This document shows positions 6,771-14,017 of a stretch of 62,581 bases of DNA, one piece after another. Numbering within the stretch: position 1 is the first letter of the stretch; each line of letters begins with the position of its first letter. Under the pieces are notes generated by a model, which was not told the DNA's origin, made no database searches, and worked only from the letters and a program-made list of their open reading frames with translations. Location of the stretch: assembly GCA_017549125.1 (NCBI GenBank), contig JAFYVL010000067.1, forward strand, positions 1 through 62,581. Direction: 5' to 3'. This DNA is from Oscillospiraceae bacterium. Lineage in GTDB: Bacteria > Bacillota > Clostridia > Oscillospirales > Oscillospiraceae. The position numbers and the translations under genes were made by a program.

Positions 6771-6810
6771 GGCCGCCGCAAACAACCTATCTCTTTTGGA
6801 GCATAAAGGA

Positions 6811-6840
6811 AGCGGAAGCCAATCACGGCTTCCGCTTTTG
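6811..6840 (+). terminator. Terminator of the small recombinase (A)
   Basis: AGCGGAAGCC pairs with GGCTTCCGCT, followed by TTTGCTT. It also lies at the 3' end of the converging 6842 gene. Confidence 0.8.
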
Positions 6841-6841
6841 C

Positions 6842-7309
6842 TTATTCGTTACACTTGAATTGCTTGTAGAACTCAATGATTACCACAGCGCCAAGAACTG
6901 CTAGCTGAACATAGGCAAGAATGCCCCAAGAAACTGCTACATTTCTCAATTCGCCATTCCACTTGAATGTATCGGTATATTTATCACAGGCAACAAGCAT
7001 TATCACCGTTAGCAAAAGACTTGCTCCCGGCAATACAACCATTGCCTTATTGCTCCATAACCGATGCTCAACAAATAATTGTGCTATGCAATACACAGCC
7101 GTCGCAATGAGTGCGATATAAAAAAGATAATACAGAATAGGGCCGCCGCCAATTCTTTGAACGGTCATCAAGTTGTCAAGGCTCATCTCTGTTTTGCTGA
7201 TATTAGTAAACCTATTATAAGTTATCCACTCAAACATGCCATCAATAAGTGGCAGTATGGCCGCAATAAACAGACCGCAAATTTGTGTTATTGCTAACTT
7301 CTTTCTCAT
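6842..7309 (-). CDS. Four-helix membrane protein, cargo of island A
   Basis: The product has 155 residues. Predicted membrane segments are at about 4-25, 54-78, 86-110 and 126-151, with a short charged C terminus. It is the second gene of a pair with the lipoprotein at 7322-7753, separated by 12 bp, and both are read away from the ncRNA. Its ribosome site is weak, so it may depend on translation of the lipoprotein gene. Function unknown; absent from island B. Confidence 0.65.
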   Translation of the reverse strand: MRKKLAITQICGLFIAAILPLIDGMFEWITYNRFTNISKTEMSLDNLMTVQRIGGGPILYYLFYIALIATAVYCIAQLFVEHRLWSNKAMVVLPGASLLLTVIMLVACDKYTDTFKWNGELRNVAVSWGILAYVQLAVLGAVVIIEFYKQFKCNE

Positions 7310-7321
7310 AACAAACTATCC

Positions 7322-7753
7322 TTAATCAAAATAAGTAATTTCGCCATCAATGATACCGCTATAAGAGTTTGCTCCGTTTTCATCGGCTAAGGTAATAAGA
7401 ACGCATACATTCAACCCTTCAAATACATCACACAGTTTGGGATATACATCGGAGAAAATATCTTGTGTCATACCAACCAACACATATTCCGGGTAGTCGC
7501 TGCTGTCAACAATACTTTTGAAATACCGTGCGTGAACTTTGTAGTATGGGCCGCCTGCAGTTGTTGTATCGTATTCAGCAGAATAACCGCAACCCACAAA
7601 CGCCTCAGAGTTCCATTGTGCTACCAGTTTATCAGCTTCTGCACACGCCTGTTCTACGGTTTTGGGCTTGTCTGCGGGGGCTTCCTGTACAGCACAAGCA
7701 CACAGGGACAGGCACATCACGAGTGCCAAGATTAGGGATAATGCTTTTTTCAT
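7322..7753 (-). CDS. Lipoprotein, cargo of island A
   Basis: The product has 143 residues. The signal peptide MKKALSLILALVMCLSLC leads to a lipobox LCAC with the lipidated Cys at residue 20. The mature part contains YSAEYDTTTAGGPYYKVHAR and a short alpha/beta pattern. It should be anchored on the outer face of the membrane. In island B a different lipoprotein (15092-15523) occupies the same slot, so surface lipoproteins are typical cargo here. Function unknown; a role in surface exclusion or envelope modification is possible. Confidence 0.7.
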   Translation of the reverse strand: MKKALSLILALVMCLSLCACAVQEAPADKPKTVEQACAEADKLVAQWNSEAFVGCGYSAEYDTTTAGGPYYKVHARYFKSIVDSSDYPEYVLVGMTQDIFSDVYPKLCDVFEGLNVCVLITLADENGANSYSGIIDGEITYFD

Positions 7754-7774
7754 AGTGTGTTCCTTCTTTCTGTA

Positions 7775-7965
7775 AAATAAAAAGTGCGGCTACCGAAGTA
7801 ACCGCACAAAAAACGCAAACTCCGATAGTCGCCAAACTAACTGAGATAGCAAGAGCCTTGCTTATACACAGAGGAATTTGCATTTTTATCAAATTCATAG
7901 TGTATAAGACCAAAAGGGTATACTACCCCTATGGCTCTTGGATGAACTATTCAGTTAGTTTGGCA
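7775..7965 (-). ncRNA. Structured ncRNA divergent from WYL (island A), about 190 nt
   Basis: On the minus strand a promoter (7971-7999) is followed by a 13-bp closing stem (GCCAAACUAACUG with CAGUUAGUUUGGC), an internal loop, a 7-bp stem (AAGAGCC/GGCUCUU) and two enclosed hairpins. One is GGGUA-gua-UACCC; the other is a long arm (UUAUACAC/GUGUAUAA over GAAUUUG/CAAAUUC). A conserved linker CGGAGUUUGCGUUUUUU and a terminator (stem GTGCGGTTAC-ttcg-GTAGCCGCAC, 7784-7807, then T run) complete it. Island B has the same architecture with different paired bases (15752-15971). A hydrophobic ORF inside runs through the terminator, so the RNA itself is the likelier product. Confidence 0.8.
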
Positions 7966-7970
7966 TAGAT

Positions 7971-7999
7971 ATGATACCACGCCCGTCAAGAAAATTCAA
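7971..7999 (-). promoter_or_regulatory. Promoter of the island A ncRNA
   Basis: On the minus strand, TTGAAT (7994-7999), 17 bp, TATCAT (7971-7976). The start would fall at the first bases of the closing stem. The island B promoter has the same geometry. Confidence 0.75.
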
Positions 8000-8079
8000 T
8001 AGAAATTGGAAAACTGCGGCTTTCCTCTTTGCTTTTGGTATGATATACTTACAGAAAACCCGCCACGGGAGGGGAAACT

Positions 8080-9249
8080 ATGGCAGAGCCGAAAAAGCTT
8101 GTCCGGAGTTCTGAATGGGACTTAGAGAAGCGAACACCGGAACGAGGCAAGAAGAATAACCAAAAGTTAAAGTCCTATGTTGTGCTGCAATATCTCTTAA
8201 AGAATACGGATGAACAGCATGTAGCCACCGCAAGTGATATTATCGGCTATTTGGAGGATTGCGGTATTGAGGCAGAGCGGCGGTCTATCTACCGGGATAT
8301 TGAGGACATTAACCGCATTAGGCTCATGCTCCAAGAGGAAGTGGATTTGGATGAGGCGGATATGATGTTTGCAGAAGCGGAAGAATCCGGTGATGAGGAA
8401 GAAATCAACGAACTGAAAACAATCCTTTATGATAAACACCGGAAAGGCTTTTATGTCCGGCAGCGCAAATATGACCTGAACGATATTCGTCTGTTGGCTG
8501 AGTGCGTGTATTCTGCAAAATTCATTGCAGAGGGTCAGGCAAGGCGTCTTGTGGATGTAGTCTGTGAGTTCGTGAGTGAGCCGCAAGCCCAAAGAATCCG
8601 ACACAACGCCTTGCTTACAGACCGGGTAAAGACAGACAACCGGGGCGTGCTGAACAACATAGCAGCCATAAACGATGCTATGAGTATGAATATAGACGGG
8701 CAGCCGCACACACCGGAGAAAATCACCTTCAAGTATCTGTCCTATTCCATCGGTGATATGCGCCAACAGATAGAACGGCGCAAGGGCGCAAGCTACACGG
8801 TCAGCCCCTTCCAATTACTTATCAATGACGGCAACTACTATCTATTGGCCTTTGACGAGCAGCGACAAGATATGAGAACATACCGGGTTGACCGCATGAA
8901 GGATATTCGATTCACCGGAGAGGCCAGGGACGGCGCAGAAGCCTTTGAAGCTATCGACCTGAAAACATACACCAAGCGGGTATTCTCTATGTACGGCGGC
9001 GAACAGAAGCTTGTGGAGATGCGATTTATCAATCCGCTGTTGGATGCTGTTGTTGACCGTTTTGGTACAAAGGATGTGCAGTACGCAAAGGTGGACGATA
9101 AGCATTTTGGCGTTACCGCAAAGGTGGAAATCAGCGACCAATTCTTTGGGTGGCTTTTGGGCTTTGGCAAAAAGGCAAAGCTGCTATACCCGGATGATGT
9201 AATAGACCAGCTCCGGGCTTACATGGATAAGATTCGAGAAATGTATTAA
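8080..9249 (+). CDS. WYL-domain transcriptional regulator (island A)
   Basis: The product has 389 residues. The N-terminal winged helix is at about 25-80 (LKSYVVLQYLLKNTDEQHVA, then ERRSIYRDIEDINR). An acidic insert is at about 85-125, absent from the island B protein. The WYL domain is at about 210-270, with the NYYLLAF and TYRVDRM strands, followed by a C-terminal WCX-like region. WYL proteins sense ligands, often nucleic acids or nucleotides, and regulate mobile or defence loci. It is divergent from the ncRNA over a 114-bp region. An extended -10 (TTGGTATGATATACT) shared with island B precedes it, and GGAGGGG precedes the start. Confidence 0.9.
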   Translation: MAEPKKLVRSSEWDLEKRTPERGKKNNQKLKSYVVLQYLLKNTDEQHVATASDIIGYLEDCGIEAERRSIYRDIEDINRIRLMLQEEVDLDEADMMFAEAEESGDEEEINELKTILYDKHRKGFYVRQRKYDLNDIRLLAECVYSAKFIAEGQARRLVDVVCEFVSEPQAQRIRHNALLTDRVKTDNRGVLNNIAAINDAMSMNIDGQPHTPEKITFKYLSYSIGDMRQQIERRKGASYTVSPFQLLINDGNYYLLAFDEQRQDMRTYRVDRMKDIRFTGEARDGAEAFEAIDLKTYTKRVFSMYGGEQKLVEMRFINPLLDAVVDRFGTKDVQYAKVDDKHFGVTAKVEISDQFFGWLLGFGKKAKLLYPDDVIDQLRAYMDKIREMY

Positions 9250-9269
9250 ATAGTTAGGGAGGTTGTTAT

Positions 9270-9917
9270 ATGAAAACTCTTCAAAAGGCTTTTGCAATTG
9301 CTCTAATAGCACTCTCTGTGATATGCACTCGTTGGCCTGATGCTGAATTGATGACGAGCATTGTGTATGCGGTGGTTATCCCGTCTTTTATCCTTTCTGT
9401 GATTTCGTTTGTTACAGAAGTATCTGAGCATTGCGAGAAGGAAGCCGAAAAACTTGCAAAACTTGAGGAAAAAGTATCACACAGCGCCGAGAAGTTTGCT
9501 CAAGAGCGGCTTAAACAGTATGAGAATGGTACTCACGAGCAGCCTTATGATAAGGACAAAATACCCATTGATATTTACAATGCAACAAAGGATAGTGTTG
9601 ATTATTTAGAAAAATCGCTTGTTTCTAAAAATGTGCAGATTTTTTGTGTTAAATGCAAAAATGTCTGCAACAAACTTATCACAGGCGGATATGTGCTGCT
9701 CATTCTGTCCCTAAGTCTTTCCCCCTATATTGCAAAGTGGTTGTCTGTTATTGACTTAAACTGCATTACAATGTGGTCGTTGACCCTTCTCTACATTACC
9801 CTTGATTTGAAATCGGATATTTGTGCATGGGTTTTCAACAAACTTCACGCAGGAAGCAAAAAGAGGCGGGCAAAGAAAAAGAAAAAAGAAAATACTGAGG
9901 AAGCCTCTGTTAAGTAA
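9270..9917 (+). CDS. Membrane protein with cytosolic coiled coil, cargo of island A
   Basis: The product has 215 residues. Two hydrophobic segments lie near the N terminus (7-20 and 27-47), then a charged coiled coil (about 50-95, EKEAEKLAKLEEKVSHSAEK), then two more hydrophobic segments (about 137-155 and 163-180), and a Lys-rich tail (KKRRAKKKKKE). It is 20 bp downstream of the WYL gene with a GGGAGG site, so probably in its operon. Island B has no gene in this slot. Function unknown. Confidence 0.65.
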   Translation: MKTLQKAFAIALIALSVICTRWPDAELMTSIVYAVVIPSFILSVISFVTEVSEHCEKEAEKLAKLEEKVSHSAEKFAQERLKQYENGTHEQPYDKDKIPIDIYNATKDSVDYLEKSLVSKNVQIFCVKCKNVCNKLITGGYVLLILSLSLSPYIAKWLSVIDLNCITMWSLTLLYITLDLKSDICAWVFNKLHAGSKKRRAKKKKKENTEEASVK

Positions 9918-9936
9918 AAATACGATAAAGACAACA

Positions 9937-9976
9937 AACAGGAGTAAGATTCTTTTGCGAATCTTACTCCTGTTTG
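9937..9976. terminator. Bidirectional terminator between cargo and integrase (A)
   Basis: AACAGGAGTAAGATTC pairs with GAATCTTACTCCTGTT around TTTTGC, with A-rich and T-rich flanks. It separates converging genes. Confidence 0.85.
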
Positions 9977-9977
9977 C

Positions 9978-10907
9978 TTATCTTTGTATCCTTGCCTTTG
10001 TCTTTTGGAACTGCGCAAGGGGTGAATGTAGGTCATAGTCCTTTCCCACATCACTATCGAACACCCGGCAATAGTGCTTTGTCATGTTCAAGGTGCTATG
10101 TCCCATCAGCTTTTGGAGGGTGAACGCATTGCCGCCACAATCCAACAGATACTTACGGGCAAAGGTATGCCGGAACTTGTGGATGGATGTACTGTTGACC
10201 CCTCTGCTTTTGTTGTACCGGGTGATTGCGTGGCGCAAGGCATCCTCCGTCAGCATACCGCCGTACACATCACAGAAAAGATAATCTTCCGGTTTGCCGC
10301 CTCTTATCTTCATATATTCCCGGAGGATATTTGCCATAAGGCTGCACAGCGGAATGACCTGAATTTTGCCATTTTTATTGTGGCGGAACACTACTTGCGA
10401 AGCTTCAAAATCCACATCCCGGTTTTGGATATTGCGCACCGTGGCAGCACGACAACCGCAATTCAGGAGGAAGTTTACCACGACCCAACTTCTGAACTCC
10501 CCGAAGTCGCAGCCTTTCTCCGGGCGTTGGAGCAACCGCCGCAATTCCTCATCGGTATAGGTTTCTTTCACCGTTTCCTTTTCTTTGATTGTGGCAATGG
10601 TGAGGGAGGAAAGGTTTTCGTTACCGCACCAGTTATAGAAGGTTTTGAGCATCCGGTTATAGGTGGCAATTGTATTGTGCGCTAGTCCGGCCTTCCGCAT
10701 TGCGACTACCATAGCTTCAATATCTCTTTTGGAAACGGCATCAAACGGCCTTTCTGCATCGAAATAGTTTTTCATATTCTTCATGTTGTAGCGGTAATTG
10801 CGGATTGTAATATCCGCCACGCCTTTTGCTGTCTGAGATGTTATAAACATCTCAAAAACTTCTAAAAAGTTCTTAGATACTTCCATTGGCATTGTTATTT
10901 TTTGCAT
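9978..10907 (-). CDS. Tyrosine integrase of island A
   Basis: The product has 309 residues. The start at 10907 has GAGGTCAAG upstream. The N-terminal SAM-like core-binding domain (about 14-100) is followed by the catalytic domain with Arg153 (CGCRAATVR), His243 and Arg246 (IHKFRHTFA), His270 (LMGHST) and nucleophile Tyr279 (MTKHYC). It ends 106 bp from the att core at 11013, which places it beside the right end as expected for tRNA-site integrases. It should recombine the 47-bp tRNA-Thr core. The island B integrase is a clear homologue with the same catalytic layout. Confidence 0.95.
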   Translation of the reverse strand: MQKITMPMEVSKNFLEVFEMFITSQTAKGVADITIRNYRYNMKNMKNYFDAERPFDAVSKRDIEAMVVAMRKAGLAHNTIATYNRMLKTFYNWCGNENLSSLTIATIKEKETVKETYTDEELRRLLQRPEKGCDFGEFRSWVVVNFLLNCGCRAATVRNIQNRDVDFEASQVVFRHNKNGKIQVIPLCSLMANILREYMKIRGGKPEDYLFCDVYGGMLTEDALRHAITRYNKSRGVNSTSIHKFRHTFARKYLLDCGGNAFTLQKLMGHSTLNMTKHYCRVFDSDVGKDYDLHSPLAQFQKTKARIQR

Positions 10908-10914
10908 AAAACTT

Positions 10915-10956
10915 GACCTCATCCCTACTTAAAATTATCAAGTGAGGGATGAGGTC
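10915..10956. promoter_or_regulatory. Inverted repeat in the integrase leader (A), resembling the att core
   Basis: GACCTCATCCCT (10915-10926) pairs with AGGGATGAGGTC (10945-10956), and ACTT/AAGT extends the stem. The first arm matches the att core segment GACCTCATCCTT in 11 of 12 bases. It lies between the integrase start and the tRNA terminator, so it may bind the integrase and control its gene, or be a Xis/Int arm site. Confidence 0.6.
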
Positions 10957-10980
10957 ATACAAAACCACGATATAAAAAGA

Positions 10981-11012
10981 AAAACCCCGAAACTCAAGGA
11001 GTTTCAGGGTTT
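10981..11012 (-). terminator. Island-borne tRNA terminator (A right end)
   Basis: AAAACCC-C-GAAACTC pairs with GAGTTTC-A-GGGTTTT. It directly follows the att core on the minus strand, so integration restores both the tRNA 3' half and a terminator. Confidence 0.85.
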
Positions 11013-11095
11013 TGGAGCTGCTAGCCAGATTTGAACTGGCGACCTCATCCTTACCAAGGATTGGAGGGGCTACGCCCCTCCCGGGGACGCTCTAC
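11013..11095. other. att site between islands A and B (47-bp core plus tRNA-like arm)
   Basis: The core 11013-11059 is identical to the other two copies. On the island B side it continues with a 19-nt hairpin (11063-11081, stem GGAGGGGC/GCCCCTCC) and then CGCTCTAC (11088-11095), a D-arm piece. The hairpin has the same length and loop size as the one at 1271-1289 but different paired bases. Confidence 0.85.
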
Positions 11096-11327
11096 CGCAA
11101 CACCAAAAACATCAAAGACTCGTGTTTCCTAACGCTCCGCTGTCCGGAGCGTTTCTTTTATGCGTTATCAGAACGCATCTCTCTTGTGTAATCATTATAC
11201 CGCAAACTCAAAGAAAAATCAAGAACTTCAAGCATCTTTCCACGCCCTTTATCATCCCTTTATCAAAAATAAACATCTCTATATCATTGTTCAAAAAATA
11301 ATTTTCAAATATCTAAAAAATTTTTAT

Positions 11328-11365
11328 GGGGTATCCACACTATTGGATACCCCATATGGTATAAT
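11328..11365 (+). promoter_or_regulatory. Extended -10 promoter under a palindromic operator (island B)
   Basis: TATAAT (11360-11365) is preceded by TGG. The palindrome GGGGTATCC (11328-11336) and GGATACCCC (11345-11353) covers the -35 area. It drives the YxGL gene whose leader carries GGGTTGCGACCTACCG. The rest of the gap 11096-11461 shows no gene. Confidence 0.65.
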
Positions 11366-11461
11366 GTTGGCACAACGAGTGAGGGACAGAAAAACCTCAC
11401 AAACACAAAAATAGGGTTGCGACCTACCGCCACGACCCAAACGGGTCAGAAAGGAATCCTT

Positions 11462-11962
11462 ATGTCCTCCAAGAATGTCGCTGCCGCTGGCAGCACCACG
11501 GCCCCCGCCACCGTTTATTTCACTTTTGACCACATTCAAAAGAAGATTGTGGGAAGCGAGTACCACTTCAAAAAGGCCGGCATCCCTGACTCTCCGCAGT
11601 ATAAGGCTCTAATGTCCGCTGTGGAAAGTCAGCCCACCTATGCCCTCTTGTCTGTCGCCTCCAAAAGAAAAGTCGAGAATAAGCGTACATACGCCGGATT
11701 GAACGCACCTTTGATGGAAAAGTATATCGCAATTCAGCCAAACAGCGAAAAGCTTCAGGCCGAATTGGAAAAGATGAATACCGACAAGGCACATTTCTCC
11801 GCCAAAAAAAGTTGGTTCATTGATGCCTTTCCCGGCTTTGATGTCCGGCGTGCGGAAGCTGAAATCCGGGAACATAAGCTATCCACATACAAAGGTATTG
11901 TCCGGAAGGTTATGCCTAAGGCAAAGGCATCACTTGAAATCCCTAAGGCTGTCAATCAGTAA
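11462..11962 (+). CDS. Island protein of the YxGL..YMExYI family (island B)
   Basis: The product has 166 residues. The start at 11462 is preceded by AAAGGA. The blocks AGLNAPLMEKYI (about residue 81) and KKSWFIDAFPGFD (about 116) match those of the two island A proteins in order and spacing. The N terminus is Ala/Ser rich and the C terminus is basic (KVMPKAKASLEI). It is transcribed alone and ends at its own terminator; island A's extra copy and wHTH gene are missing here. No known domain. Confidence 0.75.
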   Translation: MSSKNVAAAGSTTAPATVYFTFDHIQKKIVGSEYHFKKAGIPDSPQYKALMSAVESQPTYALLSVASKRKVENKRTYAGLNAPLMEKYIAIQPNSEKLQAELEKMNTDKAHFSAKKSWFIDAFPGFDVRRAEAEIREHKLSTYKGIVRKVMPKAKASLEIPKAVNQ

Positions 11963-11968
11963 AATACC

Positions 11969-12001
11969 GCCTCTGCTTCACATAAAGCAGAGGCAATTTT
12001 T
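11969..12001 (+). terminator. Terminator of the island B YxGL gene
   Basis: GCCTCTGCTT pairs with AAGCAGAGGC, then AATTTTTA. Confidence 0.85.
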
Positions 12002-12108
12002 ATATGAAATTTTTGGGCAGATGAGCGTAATTGATATAGTGCAATTTTTATATAATATAGGGAAAATACCCGGGGGAGCTGCTGCTTGATTTCCCTACAT
12101 CATACTAA

Positions 12109-12180
12109 GGAGAAGCTTGAACAACATTTCGTAACGCGTGGCTTCGCCACGCTTATACTCAAAGTTGTTCAAGCTTCTCC
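12109..12180. repeat. Long perfect inverted repeat ahead of the amber-ORF operon (B)
   Basis: The 17-base arm 12109-12125 is the exact complement of 12164-12180, and a second hairpin (GCGTGGC-ttc-GCCACGC, 12136-12152) sits inside. It is 45 bases before the 12225 start, like the double hairpin in island A. It could be a leader RNA element or a DNA structure such as a replication or transfer site. Confidence 0.7.
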
Positions 12181-12224
12181 TACACTGCCCCAAACACAAA
12201 AAACAAAGGAGATATAAAACAATT

Positions 12225-12392
12225 ATGGATAAATTGAAATTACTATCCCGGCAAAACGGCACACTTCCTGACCGCTATTGGTATCAGCTCAACAGCAAAT
12301 CACCATTAGAAAACTATATCGAGCAGAAGCAATCAATGTTGGATGCTGATACAGATGAGTTGATAATTAGAAGTGAGGTCGTTGTAAAATGA
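12225..12392 (+). CDS. Small island protein ahead of the amber ORF (B)
   Basis: The product has 55 residues. The start at 12225 has AAAGGAG 10 bases upstream; the longer open frame to 12138 passes through the inverted repeat and is not used. The C terminus RSEVVVK resembles SEVKLK of the island A counterpart, and the stop TGA overlaps the next ATG (ATGA). Function unknown. Confidence 0.65.
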   Translation: MDKLKLLSRQNGTLPDRYWYQLNSKSPLENYIEQKQSMLDADTDELIIRSEVVVK

Positions 12393-12520
12393 GCCAATAG
12401 GACAAAAGAAAGAAAAAGAAGAAATCCAATATTGAAGCACAAATCGTTGCCATCGTCAATCAAAGTCTGAAAAAAGCGGTCAATGAAGCGATAAAAGATT
12501 TATTCAAAGACTTCAAATAA
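12389..12520 (+). CDS. Lys-rich mini-protein interrupted by one in-frame TAG (island B)
   Basis: From ATG 12389 the frame reads MSQ, TAG (12398-12400), DKRKKKKKSNIEAQI, and continues to FKDFK and TAA at 12518-12520. It is the homologue of 3649-3786: from the shared Ser onward the two align without gaps for 31 residues to FKD[WF]K. The TAG positions differ between copies (codon 4 here, codons 13 and 18 there), which argues against a shared frameshift or pseudogene origin. The context CAA-TAG resembles known leaky amber sites. Confidence 0.6.
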
Positions 12521-12522
12521 AG

Positions 12523-12566
12523 AACGGCAGTCTGTTCCAATTTTAGGAGCAGACTGCCGTTTTTGT
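12523..12566 (+). terminator. Terminator after the amber ORF (island B)
   Basis: AACGGCAGTCTG (12523-12534) pairs with CAGACTGCCGTT (12550-12561), then TTTGTC. It is equivalent to 3790-3830 in island A. Confidence 0.85.
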
Positions 12567-12721
12567 CGTTATAGCCGTTTGACGGCTTTTATGTGTATCT
12601 GTTCGACCACAGACACATACCTTCGTCTTTTGGAATAAAACCCACTCAGGGAAAGGGAATCGGCCACGCAATGCGCCTTTTCGATTCTGTGGCTTTTGAT
12701 TCCCGGAATATAGCCCCCAAG

Positions 12722-13621
12722 TTAGGGACACTTTGCCATAACCCCGGTCAGGTAATTTACAAAAGCACAGCATGAAACAAGCATGTACTTTGCTTCCTCA
12801 AAAGTGGCGTCATTACCATCAAGTTCGCCTGCATGCCGGATTCCGGAAGCACCATTTGTGTATGCATATAGCTTCTCAAACGCAGCGGCAAGTTGCGAAT
12901 GGATAGATATTCCTTTCTTTTGGAGAATATTTAGGGCTGCACCTAATGTTGTGGACTTTCCAACGATAATGGAACACATTCGCTCAACAGCACTAATACT
13001 TTCTTTGATAGAGTTTGCGTAGTCAGGTGCTTGTCGATCAGAAAGAAACCCTAGTGCCTTGTTGATATGCTGTTGCACCTCGGTATGCTTACTTGCGACC
13101 GCCTCTTGGATGGATTGAATCTCATTCTCATCAGTAATGAGATGTGCCTCACAGTTGATAAGTCTATACCCTACATATTCCTGCTCAAAAACTAAGTTGT
13201 AGAGACTTTCCGCTGTATAATTCTTGCCTTTATAATATATGTTCTTTTTCTTGAGCGTCATTATTTGTTTGGCAAAATATTCAATTACCGTTAGTATTGC
13301 ATCATAGTTTTCTAATGCAAAGGTATCTTTTACAATTCCTATGACCTTATCGTAATGATAAAAGTGAGACCAGTCAACCACCACACTATAAACATCAGCT
13401 AACAGATTTCTCATAAAGTTTTGTTCTAGCTGATGATTTAAACTACTTACATGTGCAAAGCGCATATCAGGGAAATAGGCTTGAATGATATAATCTGTCA
13501 TATTCATTAATGCTACCCGTGTGCGATTATCAAACTCCGTAGTTTGTATGGTTGTATTCTCTTCCTTTATCTTATTGCGGTCAGAAAATCCGTCACGGAG
13601 TGCAACAGTATATTTTGCCAT
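12722..13621 (-). CDS. Abortive-infection-like protein (AbiJ-type with HEPN-like C terminus)
   Basis: The product has 299 residues. The start at 13621 has an AGAGGT site and lies 2 bp after the XRE stop. The C-terminal third (VERMCSIIVGKSTTLGAAL, AAFEKLYAYTNGASGIRHA, YMLVSCCAFVNYLTG) matches my recollection of the Abi-like C-terminal domain, a HEPN-related all-helical fold with a conserved Arg-His (residues 262-263). The N-terminal region is helical, as in AbiJ N-terminal domains. Such proteins are thought to cleave RNA or arrest growth during phage infection. Position behind an XRE repressor in a cargo slot supports a defence role. Confidence 0.7.
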   Translation of the reverse strand: MAKYTVALRDGFSDRNKIKEENTTIQTTEFDNRTRVALMNMTDYIIQAYFPDMRFAHVSSLNHQLEQNFMRNLLADVYSVVVDWSHFYHYDKVIGIVKDTFALENYDAILTVIEYFAKQIMTLKKKNIYYKGKNYTAESLYNLVFEQEYVGYRLINCEAHLITDENEIQSIQEAVASKHTEVQQHINKALGFLSDRQAPDYANSIKESISAVERMCSIIVGKSTTLGAALNILQKKGISIHSQLAAAFEKLYAYTNGASGIRHAGELDGNDATFEEAKYMLVSCCAFVNYLTGVMAKCP

Positions 13622-13623
13622 AT

Positions 13624-13836
13624 TTAGACCTCTTTCTCGATGTATTCTATCAAATCTCCCGGCTGGCAATCCAGCAGACGGCAAAGGGCTTCGATGTTCT
13701 CCCAGGACACGCCTTTGCCAGAACGCAACTTCTGAATCGTTGATTCACTCAATAGCTTTTCTTGACGGATTTTATAGGATGTGTACCCCTTTTCTTTCAG
13801 GGTAGCAACAACATCAATTTTGAACTGTAATGGCAT
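13624..13836 (-). CDS. XRE-family repressor, island B
   Basis: The product has 70 residues and is a single helix-turn-helix domain (KGYTSYKIRQEKLLSESTIQ, then SGKGVSWENIEALCRLLDCQ). The C terminus, CQPGDLIEYIEKEV, matches that of the island A repressor. The start at 13836 has AAAGGAG; upstream in-frame codons run into the divergent gene. It is co-transcribed with the Abi-like gene. Three palindromes ACACGA-N4-TCGTGT lie in the divergent promoter region, a different operator from island A, so each repressor likely controls only its own island. Confidence 0.85.
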   Translation of the reverse strand: MPLQFKIDVVATLKEKGYTSYKIRQEKLLSESTIQKLRSGKGVSWENIEALCRLLDCQPGDLIEYIEKEV

Positions 13837-13880
13837 AATTATGCTCCTTTCCCATTGTAGCTTTATTATACCACAGACAT

Positions 13881-13970
13881 ACACGAAAACAAGTGTATAA
13901 AATATACAAAATAAAGCACGACTTTTCGTGCATATTACCAATAGACAATACACGAATAATCGTGTATAAT
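13881..13970 (+). promoter_or_regulatory. Promoter and three XRE operators (island B)
   Basis: Palindromes lie at 13881-13896, 13916-13931 and 13950-13965 (consensus RCACGA-N4-TCGTGY), 34-35 bp apart. The last fills the spacer between TAGACA (13942-13947) and TATAAT (13965-13970), which are 17 bp apart and drive the 92-residue gene. Confidence 0.8.
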
Positions 13971-14017
13971 ACAGACAGTTAGAAAACATAACACCAAAAA
14001 TAAAGGAGATAACAATT

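Larger units (their letters stand above)
1222..11012. mobile_element. Island A, integrative element in tRNA-Thr
   Basis: It is bounded by the att cores at 1222 and 11013, with an integrase (9978-10907) beside the right end. The module order is: two YxGL-family genes, a wHTH gene, the amber ORF unit, a membrane two-gene cargo, XRE, a 92-residue protein, a small tyrosine recombinase, a membrane protein plus lipoprotein, the ncRNA, the WYL regulator, a membrane protein, and the integrase. It lacks relaxase, capsid and recognisable replication initiator genes. The same order recurs in island B. Confidence 0.9.

Noticed and set aside
7632-7913. Hydrophobic ORF inside the island A ncRNA, and its counterpart at 15732-15986, as a type I toxin
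   Set aside because: In both islands the frame runs through the terminator hairpin, so the transcript would end before the stop codon. The RNA stems covary while the peptide does not end at a shared place. The possibility of a short peptide is kept only as an alternative.
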